Shown: positions 7,603 through 14,860 of the stretch, piece after piece
Position numbering within the stretch: position 1 is the stretch's first letter
Layout of the letters: each line of letters begins with the position of its first letter
Origin: Caldifarciminota bacterium
GTDB lineage: Bacteria; Hydrothermota; Tepidihabitantia; Tepidihabitantales; Tepidihabitantaceae
DNA: 15,289 nt
Direction: 5' to 3'
NCBI GenBank assembly: GCA_903908785.1
Contig: CAIVTL010000333.1
Coordinates: 1-15,289, forward strand
Translations under genes and position numbers: made by a program
Notes under the pieces: generated by a model
What the model was told of the DNA's origin: nothing
The model's input: the letters and a program-made list of their open reading frames with translations, nothing else
Databases searched by the model: none

Positions 7603-10485
7603 TTAAAACGACAGACTGAGGCCGACCTTGATCCGGCGCGGCGGCCCGTAATAGGTCGGCGGGGTATTGGCGTCGGTGTAGGCCTTCAGGTAGGAAACGT
7701 ACTGCTCGTAGCGGGTGATGAAGCCGTCGTGGTTGTAGTCGCGCGCCGGATGGTAGTAGTAGTCGCCGAACAGGAACCCGGACGAACTGAACTCGTAAGG
7801 GGTAATGACGCGGCCGGTGTAGTCGGGCTTGCCGGTCGTGGCAAACACGGCCGTGACCAGCTCCGAGTTCAGTACATTCGTGATGTCGCAATTGATGGAG
7901 AGCGACATGCCGGCGAACGTGAAGTCCTTGCTCAACCGGCTGTCGAGCGTGTACGAGCTCGGCAGCCGCGCCGAGTTGGACAGGCCGATCTGGTTGCCCT
8001 TCTGGTCAGTCGGCGTGTACGGCGTACCCGTACCGTAGTTGAACACACCCGCCACTTCGAAGTTCCGCATTACCGCGAACCCGAAGTCGGGCGGGAACGA
8101 GAACGCCAGGTCGCCGTGGAACGAGTGACGCTGGTCCTGATCAAGGAAGTAGTCAAGCTGCCGCGGCGTCGAGCGCTGGTACTGCGTTTCGGCGGTGGAG
8201 GCGGTGCCCTTGGCCACCTGGAACGTATAGCCGATGCGGCTTGACCAGTACTGGTTGAGCGCCTTGCTCACCGTCGCTTCGAACCCCTGGATCCGCGCGT
8301 ACTCGACGTTGTAGTACATCGTGTACGGCTGGGGCAGGGCGTGAACGGTGCGGACGCCGGACAGGTCGAAGACGTCCTTGTAGAACGCGGTCACGTCGAA
8401 CTCAAAGATGTCCGACATCTGGGCGTCGAATCCCATCTCGTAGGCGATGGTCTTCTCCGCACCCATGTCGGCATTGCCGACGATGACGTTGCCGCGGCTG
8501 CGCAGCTCGGCTGCGGTCCGGTCGGCGTAAGCGTACATGTCGGAGAAGGACGGATTCTTGTAGAAGTGGCCGTACGAGAAGCGGAACTTGATCCGCTCGG
8601 TAATCGGATACGACAGGCCGAGGCGCGGTGCCAGCCGGTATTTAGCCGGTACCACGAGCATCGAGTCCGAAATCTGCTGCCGCGAACCCAGGCTTTCCGG
8701 GAATGCCCGCACTCTGGCTTTCGAATCCAGGTAGTCGAGCCGGATGCCGGCCCGCACCACCAAGTCCTCGAAATCGGCCCGGTCCTGCACGTACCCCGCC
8801 ACCACCATCGGCTTGTAGTTATACGCGTCCCAGAACGGGTTCATGTCCCAGGGCAGCGAGTTCTCGTAAATCGACAGTGAGTAGCTGGTCACGTCAAGGC
8901 CGGTCTTGATTTCGTGTATCTTCGACACCGTATGGGTCAGGTCGATCTTGCCCAGCACCTGGTCGGTCGAACGATAGTGCCAGGTTCGCTCATCGCCCTC
9001 GGTGACGAACAGCCCGGCCACACCCCACGGGTTGTTGGTCATCGCGTAAGCGGATGCGAAGTTCTTATCGCCGTGGCCGTACACCGGGTTGCCGTTCGGG
9101 TCGAGCCAGAACGACCGGTAGAGCTTCAGCACCGCGTCGCGCTTCGACTTGATGGTATCGATCCCGCCGTGGGCCACCTCGTAGTCCGAATACTTCTGGT
9201 AGTTGAACACCCAGTCCTCGGCGCGGAAGATGTACCGGTCCCAGATTCCGGCCTTCCGGAGCGCGCCCCAGAATCCGGCCGTGTCGCTCCGCTCGGCGTC
9301 GAAATTCCGCACGGTCCGCATCAGCGAAGTCGAGAACATCCCCAGCTTCGCCTCGTAGACCGTGTTCTGCGAAAGCAGGTGGTTGATGGTGAAATTCGCC
9401 TTGTACGACCGGACCCGGTTTGCGTAGAGCGATGCCAGGTTGTATTTGTAGGCGGTGCCCCAGCTCTGCCACTGGTAGTTCGAGTGGTAGCCGTCAACCG
9501 TGAGCTTCAGCCCTTCCCTGGTCAGGAAGAACTCCTTCGGCAACTGCAGGGTCAGTTTCCCCTCAAGTGCGTACTCGCCGCGGGGGGCGTCGATCTTGTA
9601 CCGGACGCCGGCGGCATCATCGGTCTTGAAATACTCGGACGAGAGGAAGTAGCGGAGGCGGTTCCAAATCGGCGTCGGCCCGCCCAGCGAGAATGTCAGG
9701 CGGTTATAGCCATAGTTATAGCCGGTGCTCGCCGGGAAGAAATCATCGGTCGTGTAGCCGAGCCGGCCGGTCGTTTTCGAACCGCCCTCTTTGGTCACGG
9801 CTTTGATGATGCCGGACATGGCGGAACCATACTCCGCATCGAATCCGCCGGTGATGACGACTACCGACTGCAGAGCGTCGGTCGTCGGCTTGGGCGACGA
9901 CCACAATGTACCGACCAGCGCGTCCTGCGCGGACACGCCGTCAACCAGGTACGCCACGTCGTCGAACCGGCCGCCGCGGATGTGGGTCCACCCGCCGCGA
10001 TTGGACTGGGACACGCCCGCCTGCATCCCGACCAGGTCGGAAAGACTTGTCACCGGCAGCCGCTTGAAATCCTCGGCGGTGATGATCCGCTCCACCGACA
10101 CGAGCCTGGGATCCACCATCTTCTTCACCTGGGCGATCACATCGACCACCGGTTGGTCGAAGACCGACACTGACAGCTTGAAGTCGACGCTCGCGATATT
10201 GTCCTGGATGACCTGCACCCCGGTCATCCGCTGTTCGTTATAGCCGGTGAAGGACGCGACCACGGTGTAAGCCCCCGGCGGCACGTTGATAATCTGGTAC
10301 GCGCCGCTCGGGTCGGCCGCGTCGCCGAGTTCGGTCCCTTCGACGACAACGCTCGCGCCAACCAGCATCTCCCCGGTCTTCTTGTCGGTCACATGGCCCT
10401 TAATGGTGCCGGTATTCGCGGCCAGCGCGATACCGACCAGTCCAATCAGTGCCAGGAGTCCTATCAGTCTCATTCCTCGTCTCAC
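7603..10485 (-). CDS. TonB-dependent receptor with N-terminal carboxypeptidase-regulatory-like domain
   Basis: Outer-membrane active transporter of SusC/CirA style, 960 residues. Seen: signal peptide to about residue 23 (GLVGIALA), then a carboxypeptidase-regulatory-like domain at about 26-104 (TIKGHVTDKKTGEMLVGASV, INVPPGAYTVVASFTGY). The plug is at about 133-245 (WTHIRGGRFDDVAYLVDGVS, GGFDAEYGSAMSGIIKAVTK), and a beta-barrel runs to a C-terminal Phe (KVGLSLSF). The GTG start at 10485 overlaps the TGA of the upstream lipoprotein gene (GTGA), with GGAGGT ahead of it. An in-frame ATG at 10473 is an alternative. Unusually, residues 916-927 form a canonical EF-hand loop near the last strands. 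The substrate is unknown. A lipoprotein partner encoded just upstream, as in SusCD-like pairs, is suggested by position only, because the lipoprotein is not recognisably SusD. Confidence 0.93.
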   Translation of the reverse strand: MRRGMRLIGLLALIGLVGIALAANTGTIKGHVTDKKTGEMLVGASVVVEGTELGDAADPSGAYQIINVPPGAYTVVASFTGYNEQRMTGVQVIQDNIASVDFKLSVSVFDQPVVDVIAQVKKMVDPRLVSVERIITAEDFKRLPVTSLSDLVGMQAGVSQSNRGGWTHIRGGRFDDVAYLVDGVSAQDALVGTLWSSPKPTTDALQSVVVITGGFDAEYGSAMSGIIKAVTKEGGSKTTGRLGYTTDDFFPASTGYNYGYNRLTFSLGGPTPIWNRLRYFLSSEYFKTDDAAGVRYKIDAPRGEYALEGKLTLQLPKEFFLTREGLKLTVDGYHSNYQWQSWGTAYKYNLASLYANRVRSYKANFTINHLLSQNTVYEAKLGMFSTSLMRTVRNFDAERSDTAGFWGALRKAGIWDRYIFRAEDWVFNYQKYSDYEVAHGGIDTIKSKRDAVLKLYRSFWLDPNGNPVYGHGDKNFASAYAMTNNPWGVAGLFVTEGDERTWHYRSTDQVLGKIDLTHTVSKIHEIKTGLDVTSYSLSIYENSLPWDMNPFWDAYNYKPMVVAGYVQDRADFEDLVVRAGIRLDYLDSKARVRAFPESLGSRQQISDSMLVVPAKYRLAPRLGLSYPITERIKFRFSYGHFYKNPSFSDMYAYADRTAAELRSRGNVIVGNADMGAEKTIAYEMGFDAQMSDIFEFDVTAFYKDVFDLSGVRTVHALPQPYTMYYNVEYARIQGFEATVSKALNQYWSSRIGYTFQVAKGTASTAETQYQRSTPRQLDYFLDQDQRHSFHGDLAFSFPPDFGFAVMRNFEVAGVFNYGTGTPYTPTDQKGNQIGLSNSARLPSSYTLDSRLSKDFTFAGMSLSINCDITNVLNSELVTAVFATTGKPDYTGRVITPYEFSSSGFLFGDYYYHPARDYNHDGFITRYEQYVSYLKAYTDANTPPTYYGPPRRIKVGLSLSF
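7705..7740 (-). other. EF-hand-type calcium loop inside the TonB-dependent receptor
   Basis: Residues 916-927 read DYNHDGFITRYE, which fits the 12-residue EF-hand loop DxNxDGxIxxxE at positions 1, 3, 5, 6, 8 and 12. It lies in a tyrosine-rich insert between late barrel strands, probably an extracellular loop. Calcium binding is inferred from the motif. Confidence 0.6.
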
Positions 10486-11546
10486 TGCACACCTCCAACA
10501 ATCCGAATCGGCACGCCCCAGGTGGTCGCGACGTACTTGCCCAGCACCTCCCAGAGCACCGGCGCCGGAATGTGCTCAAGCGACAGCCGGTAAATCCCGG
10601 GGGGCACCGAATCGAACTTCACGGTATCTACGACAACGCCTGTCTTGAACTCGTAGCGCCGGCCATTGAAGTAGAGGTAATCAAAGGCATCGCCCTGGTT
10701 CGTGAGCAGGTTCGACACCGTTACCCAGTCGCCGGTCGAGAACGTCAGCAGTTGATGGTCCGCGGTATCCACGGAGAAGAGCCGCTGAATCCCGTAGTGG
10801 AGTGTATCCGGACGCAGGGTCACGGTGTCGGTCCGGCTCGAGCTCACAAAGCGAAGAGAAAGAATGTACGGCGCATCCTCCGGCCCGGGCGCGTAGAACC
10901 GACCGCCGCCCGACATCTTCCAGAGCTGCCACACGCCACCAATCTTCTTGAGCACGCACCCATCGGTCGAGGCCCCGCCGATTCGCTTTTCAATCACGGT
11001 ATCGCGAGCCGTCATCGTGTCGGCGTAGAAAGGCAACCGGAGAGTCTCCGCCGGCGGTATGATAATCAGCGACTCGCGCAACGAATCGGTCATCCCATAC
11101 GCATGCATCCGCAGCACACCCGGAATCGTCTCGGCCAGGGATACCGTACACGTCGTCTCCTGCTTCAGCGTATCCAGCCCGGCGATGAACGTGTACTTCA
11201 TCTGAAACGAATCCGTGTAGAAGACATGCTCGAGTTGATTCAAGCGGAACCGCTGCTTAAACGGATTCCCCTGCAACTCCTTCTTCAGAATCGTTGCCGT
11301 AGTACCCGGCAAAGCCGAATCACAAAGCACCATCGCCAGCTCCGCCAGCCCGGTCTTGAAATAGCCCTTATTCAGCTCAATGGCCGCTTTGATTCCGGCC
11401 GAATCGTCTTTCGTCGGCTCCCAGAAACCCTCCGGCGCGGTCCGCCCGCAACCGAAAAGCACCAGGCAAAGCGCGACGGCAAGCACCGCGACGGCCAGAC
11501 CGGCCGGCCTCCGGCGCCCGCCCTGAACACTCCGCAGACTCATCAT
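10482..11546 (-). CDS. Predicted outer-membrane lipoprotein of unknown function
   Basis: 354 residues, family not recognised. Seen: a basic N-terminus (GGRRRP), a hydrophobic core and a lipobox LVLFGC, giving a lipidated Cys at about residue 33. The mature part begins with a helical segment (DDSAGIKAAIELNKGYFKTGLAELAMVLCDSALP) and then beta-rich sequence, faintly NTF2-like. It ends in a beta domain (PPGIYRLSLEHIPAPVLWEVL). AAGGAGG lies directly before ATG-ATG; the second ATG (11543) has the better spacing. First gene of the five-gene operon; its TGA overlaps the receptor's GTG. A substrate-capturing partner for the receptor is a reasonable guess from position only. Confidence 0.82.
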   Translation of the reverse strand: MMSLRSVQGGRRRPAGLAVAVLAVALCLVLFGCGRTAPEGFWEPTKDDSAGIKAAIELNKGYFKTGLAELAMVLCDSALPGTTATILKKELQGNPFKQRFRLNQLEHVFYTDSFQMKYTFIAGLDTLKQETTCTVSLAETIPGVLRMHAYGMTDSLRESLIIIPPAETLRLPFYADTMTARDTVIEKRIGGASTDGCVLKKIGGVWQLWKMSGGGRFYAPGPEDAPYILSLRFVSSSRTDTVTLRPDTLHYGIQRLFSVDTADHQLLTFSTGDWVTVSNLLTNQGDAFDYLYFNGRRYEFKTGVVVDTVKFDSVPPGIYRLSLEHIPAPVLWEVLGKYVATTWGVPIRIVGGVQ

Positions 11547-11689
11547 GCCTCCTTATTATCTCACTGGGGTCGTCCTTGAATAGGGACAATCCCCAAGGTT
11601 CTTTTCGAGCAACGCTCCAACGGAACCCGACCAGAGCCTCGGCCCTGGTGCCGCTCGCCCGGCGGCGGCTTCCGAGTCCATCGGCAGAC

Positions 11690-11718
11690 AGTCTAGTTGG
11701 CAGCCCGCAAGCTGTCAA
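11690..11718 (-). promoter_or_regulatory. Sigma70-type promoter proximal to the lipoprotein/TonB/PorV operon
   Basis: On the minus strand TTGACA (11718-11713), 17-nt spacer, TAGACT (11695-11690). The -35 is perfect, the -10 matches 4 of 6 and the spacing is optimal. Transcription would start near 11683, giving a leader of about 137 nt before the lipoprotein ATG. This is the best single promoter match in the window. Confidence 0.65.
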
Positions 11719-11725
11719 CCATGCA

Positions 11726-11744
11726 GCCGGCGACCGGCGCCGGC
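11726..11744. repeat. Inverted repeat just upstream of the proximal promoter
   Basis: GCCGGCG (11726-11732), 5-nt loop, CGCCGGC (11738-11744). It begins 8 bp upstream of the -35 box at 11713-11718, a usual place for an activator site. It could equally end transcripts coming from the upstream promoters. No T tract. Confidence 0.35.
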
Positions 11745-11804
11745 ATTGACGCAACTGCGAAACTGGTAGTCGACCCAGGCCGTCCAAGGTCCAAGTCAGG
11801 GAGA

Positions 11805-11832
11805 ACTTTAGGCCGGAAAACCCGCCTGTCAA
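11805..11832 (-). promoter_or_regulatory. Second promoter-like site upstream of the surface operon
   Basis: Minus strand TTGACA (11832-11827), 16-nt spacer, TAAAGT (11810-11805). It is about 115 bp upstream of the proximal promoter. Motif match only. Confidence 0.4.
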
Positions 11833-11921
11833 GCGGAACGCAGACGGCTCTGTATCCGGCGCCTCGGCAAAGCTCGCCCGAAAGCTCCCGGCCAAGCTCT
11901 CCAGAAAGCCGAACTCAAGGC

Positions 11922-12017
11922 TCATCTCCATGCTCCATCCCGGGCCCGCCCGAAACCGGGATTACCTCCGTGGTTGTCCGCTGAGGCACGACTTGCGGTC
12001 AGCATGATTGGTTTCAC
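11922..12017 (-). CDS. Possible leader peptide, copy B (31 codons)
   Basis: A GTG start gives MKPIMLTASRASADN and so on. The first eight codons match the leader ORF of copy A at seven positions (MKP-x-MLTA). The frame ends at TGA 11922-11924, overlapping an ATG (11925-11923). Conservation may reflect the RNA hairpin rather than the peptide. Spacing from the GGAGAG upstream is long, so translation is doubtful. Confidence 0.15.
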   Translation of the reverse strand: MKPIMLTASRASADNHGGNPGFGRARDGAWR

Positions 12018-12185
12018 ACCTGCTAATATGCTCTCCGATTGGAAACGTGACGCACCGCGCATCGCCTATCCCACATTTGTACTAGTCCCGAGCACCCCGA
12101 GTCAACCCGTCCGGACCGGCTGCCCGTGGGTGACCATCGCCTGCGAGAATGCAGGCGCGTGACCGGCTCAAAGCGAGCCCGCGCA
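11979..12185 (-). repeat. Promoter-leader module, copy B (upstream of the surface operon)
   Basis: Aligns end to end with 14952-15157 in the same orientation (207 and 206 bp). By eye, identity is roughly three quarters over 11979-12105 and weaker beyond. Conserved blocks on the minus strand include GTTGACTCGGGG, GGGACTAG, CCAATCGGA followed by AGCATAT, and GCTGACCGCAA. Inside are a promoter, two hairpins (12032-12045 and 11980-12003) and a leader ORF start. A stem-loop of its own, CGCCTGC / GCAGGCG (12138-12157), is not shared with copy A. Confidence 0.8.
12076..12105 (-). promoter_or_regulatory. Promoter of repeat copy B
   Basis: Minus strand TTGACT (12105-12100) with TACAAA after 18 nt (12081-12076), or TAGTAC after 15 nt. 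The -10 is weaker than in copy A. It faces the lipoprotein operon, whose first codon is about 530 bp downstream. Confidence 0.45.
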
Positions 12186-12213
12186 GTCGGGAATCAGGCG
12201 CGCCCGGACTGCG
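12182..12213 (-). terminator. Stem-loop after the zinc-motif gene
   Basis: GCAGTC (12183-12188) pairs with GACTGC (12207-12212), extended by GGG/CCC inside (one G bulged) and one C-G pair outside. It lies 17 bp after the stop codon at 12230-12232 and at the same edge of the repeat module as the palindrome of copy A. No U tract follows, so termination would need Rho or is uncertain. Confidence 0.4.
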
Positions 12214-12229
12214 GGTGGCGTTCGCGCGG

Positions 12230-13318
12230 TCAGGCGTTCGACCCGGGCTGCAGAACTCGCAGCGCCTCGAGCTTCAGACAGTCTGAGAGATCCTTGACCC
12301 GCGGCGACGCGAGGAGTTGAGTCAGCTCCGGGTCTTCGCCGTCCACGACCCATCGCTTGAGGAAGACTCGCGCTACCGCCGGTCTGGCACAGGCCTCCGC
12401 GACCAACTGCTGCGCCCGGGCACGCGCTTCAATCTTGCCGTGGTCGAGGAACAGCCTCAGATAGCAGATCAGCAGGTTGCTCAGGATGCGTGTGAACTGC
12501 TCCTCGACCAGCCCCAGTTCTGTAACCAGGCGCTTCGCATCAAGGCAAAGCTCAATCGCCTTCTGCAGTGCCGGCTGGGAATGACCGCCCTGGACGTACT
12601 CAACTTCTGCCAGGCTCAGGCGCGCCGATACCTGGTCGATTCTCGCGCCGACCCTGGCATCCGCGGCATCCGTGCGACCCTTAACGTCAACTGCCATGAC
12701 CTTCCGGTAGTATTCCTTCGCTTGCTGAAAGTGGTGGTCAGCCTGTTCCTCGCGACCCGCGCGCTGTTCCCCTACCGCCCGCGTAAACTCGGCAATGCCC
12801 AGTTGGTCCAGCAGCTTCAGGCGCTGCTCGGATTGCGGCGCCATCGCGAGCGCGGTCTCAAGGAAATAGCGCGCCAGCGTGTATGGCTCCAGACCGCCGG
12901 GCGGCGCACCGGTCGCGAGGTCCGGCATCATTGCCCGAACGTTGGCCGCCTCCTCCTTCAGTTCCGGGTTGTAACTCTCGCATTGGGTCAGGCGTTTGCT
13001 GATTCTGTCCCGCACCGTTTCGGGGTCTTGCGCGCACACGATGTCAAATCTCAAGTCCTGGTTGTTGGCCCAAGCGCGCAGCACCGACTGACCGAGGATG
13101 CTGATTACCCCGGACAGCCGCAAGCGCAGCGCGCGGACATAGTGGTCAGTGGGCTTGTAGGCGATGGCTGTGGCCCATGACAGGCAGGTCGGGCAGGTCG
13201 CCAGGTGCTCACCGACCTGAAGGTAGGGAAATGGCTTGCCCTTGACTTTGGCCCAGTCGGCAATCAACGTCCGGACAAGGACGCAGCTCTGGGAACGAAT
13301 CGCCGGGCTCGTCGGCAC
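12230..13318 (-). CDS. Predicted zinc-binding (ZAS-like) anti-sigma protein with helical-repeat C-terminus
   Basis: 362 residues. Seen: Cys12, His38, Cys42 and Cys45 give C-x25-H-x3-C-x2-C (HLATCPTC). ZAS anti-sigma factors such as RsrA carry this ligand spacing near the N-terminus, where zinc or a disulfide sets sigma binding. The rest is helical and TPR-like (LDQLGIAEFTRAVGEQRAG; QQAKEYYRKVMAVD; ALQKAIELCLDAKRLV). No transmembrane segment, so it is probably cytoplasmic. The GTG at 13318 has AAGGA upstream. The gene starts 21 bp after a sigma-like gene, the usual sigma/anti-sigma order. Family length is normally 100-250 residues, so the long C-terminus is unusual. A structural zinc finger unrelated to ZAS is the main alternative. 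The reverse strand is also open over most of this gene but shows no family features. Confidence 0.6.
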   Translation of the reverse strand: MPTSPAIRSQSCVLVRTLIADWAKVKGKPFPYLQVGEHLATCPTCLSWATAIAYKPTDHYVRALRLRLSGVISILGQSVLRAWANNQDLRFDIVCAQDPETVRDRISKRLTQCESYNPELKEEAANVRAMMPDLATGAPPGGLEPYTLARYFLETALAMAPQSEQRLKLLDQLGIAEFTRAVGEQRAGREEQADHHFQQAKEYYRKVMAVDVKGRTDAADARVGARIDQVSARLSLAEVEYVQGGHSQPALQKAIELCLDAKRLVTELGLVEEQFTRILSNLLICYLRLFLDHGKIEARARAQQLVAEACARPAVARVFLKRWVVDGEDPELTQLLASPRVKDLSDCLKLEALRVLQPGSNA

Positions 13319-13339
13319 ACATATCCTTTCTGCGTGGGT

Positions 13340-14422
13340 CTAGCCCAGCGGGGCCTGTGTTTCGGTCGCCAGTTCCAAAAGGCCCGTCTTCACGGCCCAG
13401 TCTCGTGCAGCCTGGGGGAAGTGCTCCTCATGGGCTGAGTCGGTCTTGAGCCCGAACAGCCTCGCGCAGAGTGCCCGTCCCTCACCGCCCATCAGCCGGA
13501 GCGGCTCAAAACGTCTCATGACCGCGTCCCGATGCTTGTACACGACCCACTGGTTCCGGTGTACCTTCTGTCCGACATCCGCAGCGGTCATGTCCTTGGA
13601 CAAAAGCCAGATGATGTCGCCGTCTTCGCCCATATCTATCAACCACTTGACCATACCGTAGTGTCTGCCGTCTTCGTACGTACGCACGACCCGCAGGAGT
13701 GCCTGGTTTACACCGTCCATTGTCAGGCCGTAGAGCCGCGCCAACTCAAAGCGCGAAAGGTTCCCCTCGTACCAGTTGTGGAACATCTGCTCTTCAGCGT
13801 CCTGCCCGGCCACATCCTCAGGCAGCCGCGCCGACGGATGCTCCGCTTCCGGACCAACCACGGTCAGTGCCTCCGGAGAGAAGTCTTCGCCGGCCTTGCC
13901 CAGGTATTCCTCAGGTCCGGCGGACGCCAAAGTGCCCGTTTCGTCCTCTCTCAACGTTGCCGACTCCTCGGCTATGCCATCAGTGCGGTAGGAATCCGTA
14001 AGTGCCTGATAGTACTCCTTGCCAAGGACCCGCAAAGCCGCGCGCAGGTACTGGTTGGGCGAGTACTTTTCGAGGTGGTCAAACAGGTTGCGCGTAAGGA
14101 ACTCCATCGCGTGGTAAAGTGCGGCTTCGTAGGTATCGTTGTACTTCAGACAGACGTCCAGTTCGCGGGCCTGCCTGGGGCCTGAAACGCGGATGGTCTC
14201 GCCGCGCGCGAACTGCAGCAGAACCAGGTGGACCAACTCAACGAACTCCGAAGTCTCCGCTTCGCTCAGCGTCTCGCATGTGGCCTTGAGACCGCCGAAG
14301 GCAGTTTCGAGCGCGGCATAGGCGCTGCGCCGGTTCAGATTGGCGATCCCGGCAATCACCTGGTCCATCTCGGCCAAGAGCGACGACACTGCGGCGTCCC
14401 CTGTGCTGCTCGATGGTTCCAT
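13340..14422 (-). CDS. Divergent sigma-factor-like HTH protein
   Basis: 360 residues. Seen: an N-terminal helical region, then a segment at about 95-145 (FDHLEKYSPNQYLRAALRVL) that resembles sigma region 2. An acidic, Glu/Asp/Pro-rich linker (about 150-210) and a helix-turn-helix at about 222-250 (LSRFELARLYGLTMDGVNQA) resemble ECF region 4. A second helical motif lies at about 278-305 (MTAADVGQKVHRNQWVVYKH). ECF factors are usually under 200 residues, so this is long and atypical. The ATG at 14422 has TAAGG upstream. It sits between a small secreted-protein gene and the ZAS-like gene on one strand. It could instead be an ordinary DNA-binding regulator; the sigma reading comes from layout plus partial similarity seen by eye. 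Confidence 0.55.
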   Translation of the reverse strand: MEPSSSTGDAAVSSLLAEMDQVIAGIANLNRRSAYAALETAFGGLKATCETLSEAETSEFVELVHLVLLQFARGETIRVSGPRQARELDVCLKYNDTYEAALYHAMEFLTRNLFDHLEKYSPNQYLRAALRVLGKEYYQALTDSYRTDGIAEESATLREDETGTLASAGPEEYLGKAGEDFSPEALTVVGPEAEHPSARLPEDVAGQDAEEQMFHNWYEGNLSRFELARLYGLTMDGVNQALLRVVRTYEDGRHYGMVKWLIDMGEDGDIIWLLSKDMTAADVGQKVHRNQWVVYKHRDAVMRRFEPLRLMGGEGRALCARLFGLKTDSAHEEHFPQAARDWAVKTGLLELATETQAPLG

Positions 14423-14453
14423 GGTGCCTTATCAGACCATTGGAATATTGCGC

Positions 14454-14786
14454 CTATCTCGGAGCCAGCAGCAGACTGAACCAGCTCCACGTGAAGAACG
14501 AGTTCCACAGGGACATATCCTGCGGGACCTGCTGTTCCACCATGGATGGTATTTCGCCGGGGCCGGGTCCAACGCCATCTTCATCTGCCGTGTCCCTGAC
14601 CACGGTCCCGAAGTCGAGCCGTTGCGGGCCCGGCGGATTGTGGCGGGAAATGGCAACCGCGGTCCCATTGCCCATGGGGTTGGGCACCAACTGGTGCTGG
14701 TTGCTTCGGCTGAACTGAGCCGGTGCCACGCCTGCCAGCAGGACTAGGACCAGGAAAACGGGAAAGAGCCTCTTGAAAATACGCAC
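14454..14786 (-). CDS. Small secreted protein of unknown function
   Basis: 110 residues from GTG 14786: MRIFKRLFPVFLVLVLLAGV, cleavage after APA, then a short mature part with Asn/Gln/Pro (VPNPMGNGTAVAISRH) and an aromatic tail (WNSFFTWSWFSLLLAPR). GAGGAGG at 14791-14797 lies 4 nt before the GTG, which starts directly at the signal peptide. An in-frame ATG at 14864, with its own GGAGGAGG (14873-14880), would add 26 residues and overlaps the stop of the leader ORF (ATGA). I prefer the GTG for the compact signal peptide. First gene of the regulator operon, 31 bp before the sigma-like gene. A secreted or periplasmic signal or sensor role is possible from context. No family recognised. Confidence 0.65.
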   Translation of the reverse strand: MRIFKRLFPVFLVLVLLAGVAPAQFSRSNQHQLVPNPMGNGTAVAISRHNPPGPQRLDFGTVVRDTADEDGVGPGPGEIPSMVEQQVPQDMSLWNSFFTWSWFSLLLAPR

Positions 14787-14860
14787 TGTTCCTCCTCGTA
14801 CACCACAAGCGTACAGGATCGTCGCTTTCGCGACATCGTTGCTTGCCGCCGCCTCTGTCC

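Larger units (their letters stand above)
11547..12229. other. 683-bp intergenic region: leader and stacked promoters of the surface operon
   Basis: No convincing gene. A minus-strand open frame from ATG 11931 continues into the lipoprotein gene out of frame. It has no recognisable domain, and it runs through two consensus-like promoters, so I do not call it. The region holds repeat copy B (11979-12185), three minus-strand promoter-like sites (12076-12105, 11805-11832, 11690-11718), a G+C-rich inverted repeat at 11726-11744, and a leader of about 137 nt after the last promoter. That leader includes a small stem (CCTTG / CAAGG around GGGA / TCCC) at 11573-11597. Confidence 0.6.

Noticed and set aside
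8914..10173. Long plus-strand open frame opposite the TonB-dependent receptor
   Set aside because: His/Arg/Val-rich translation without domain features. The minus strand carries a full receptor with signal peptide, plug and barrel. This is a typical antisense shadow in GC-rich DNA.
10449..11579. Plus-strand open frame opposite the lipoprotein gene
   Set aside because: No ribosome-binding site or domain features. The minus gene has a lipobox, a strong ribosome-binding site and a GTGA overlap with its neighbour.
11377..11931. Minus-strand open frame beginning MEMSLEFGF upstream of the lipoprotein
   Set aside because: Overlaps the lipoprotein gene out of frame for 170 bp, contains two promoter-like sites and shows no family similarity. 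Its 5' part could be a gene remnant, but I cannot support it.
11547..12229. tRNA or known riboswitch in the intergenic region
   Set aside because: No cloverleaf arms, no T-loop motif, and no match to riboswitch cores I know (cobalamin, c-di-GMP, TPP).
12317..13180. Plus-strand open frame opposite the ZAS-like gene
   Set aside because: Basic, low-feature translation. The minus frame has the zinc motif, a ribosome-binding site and operon spacing.
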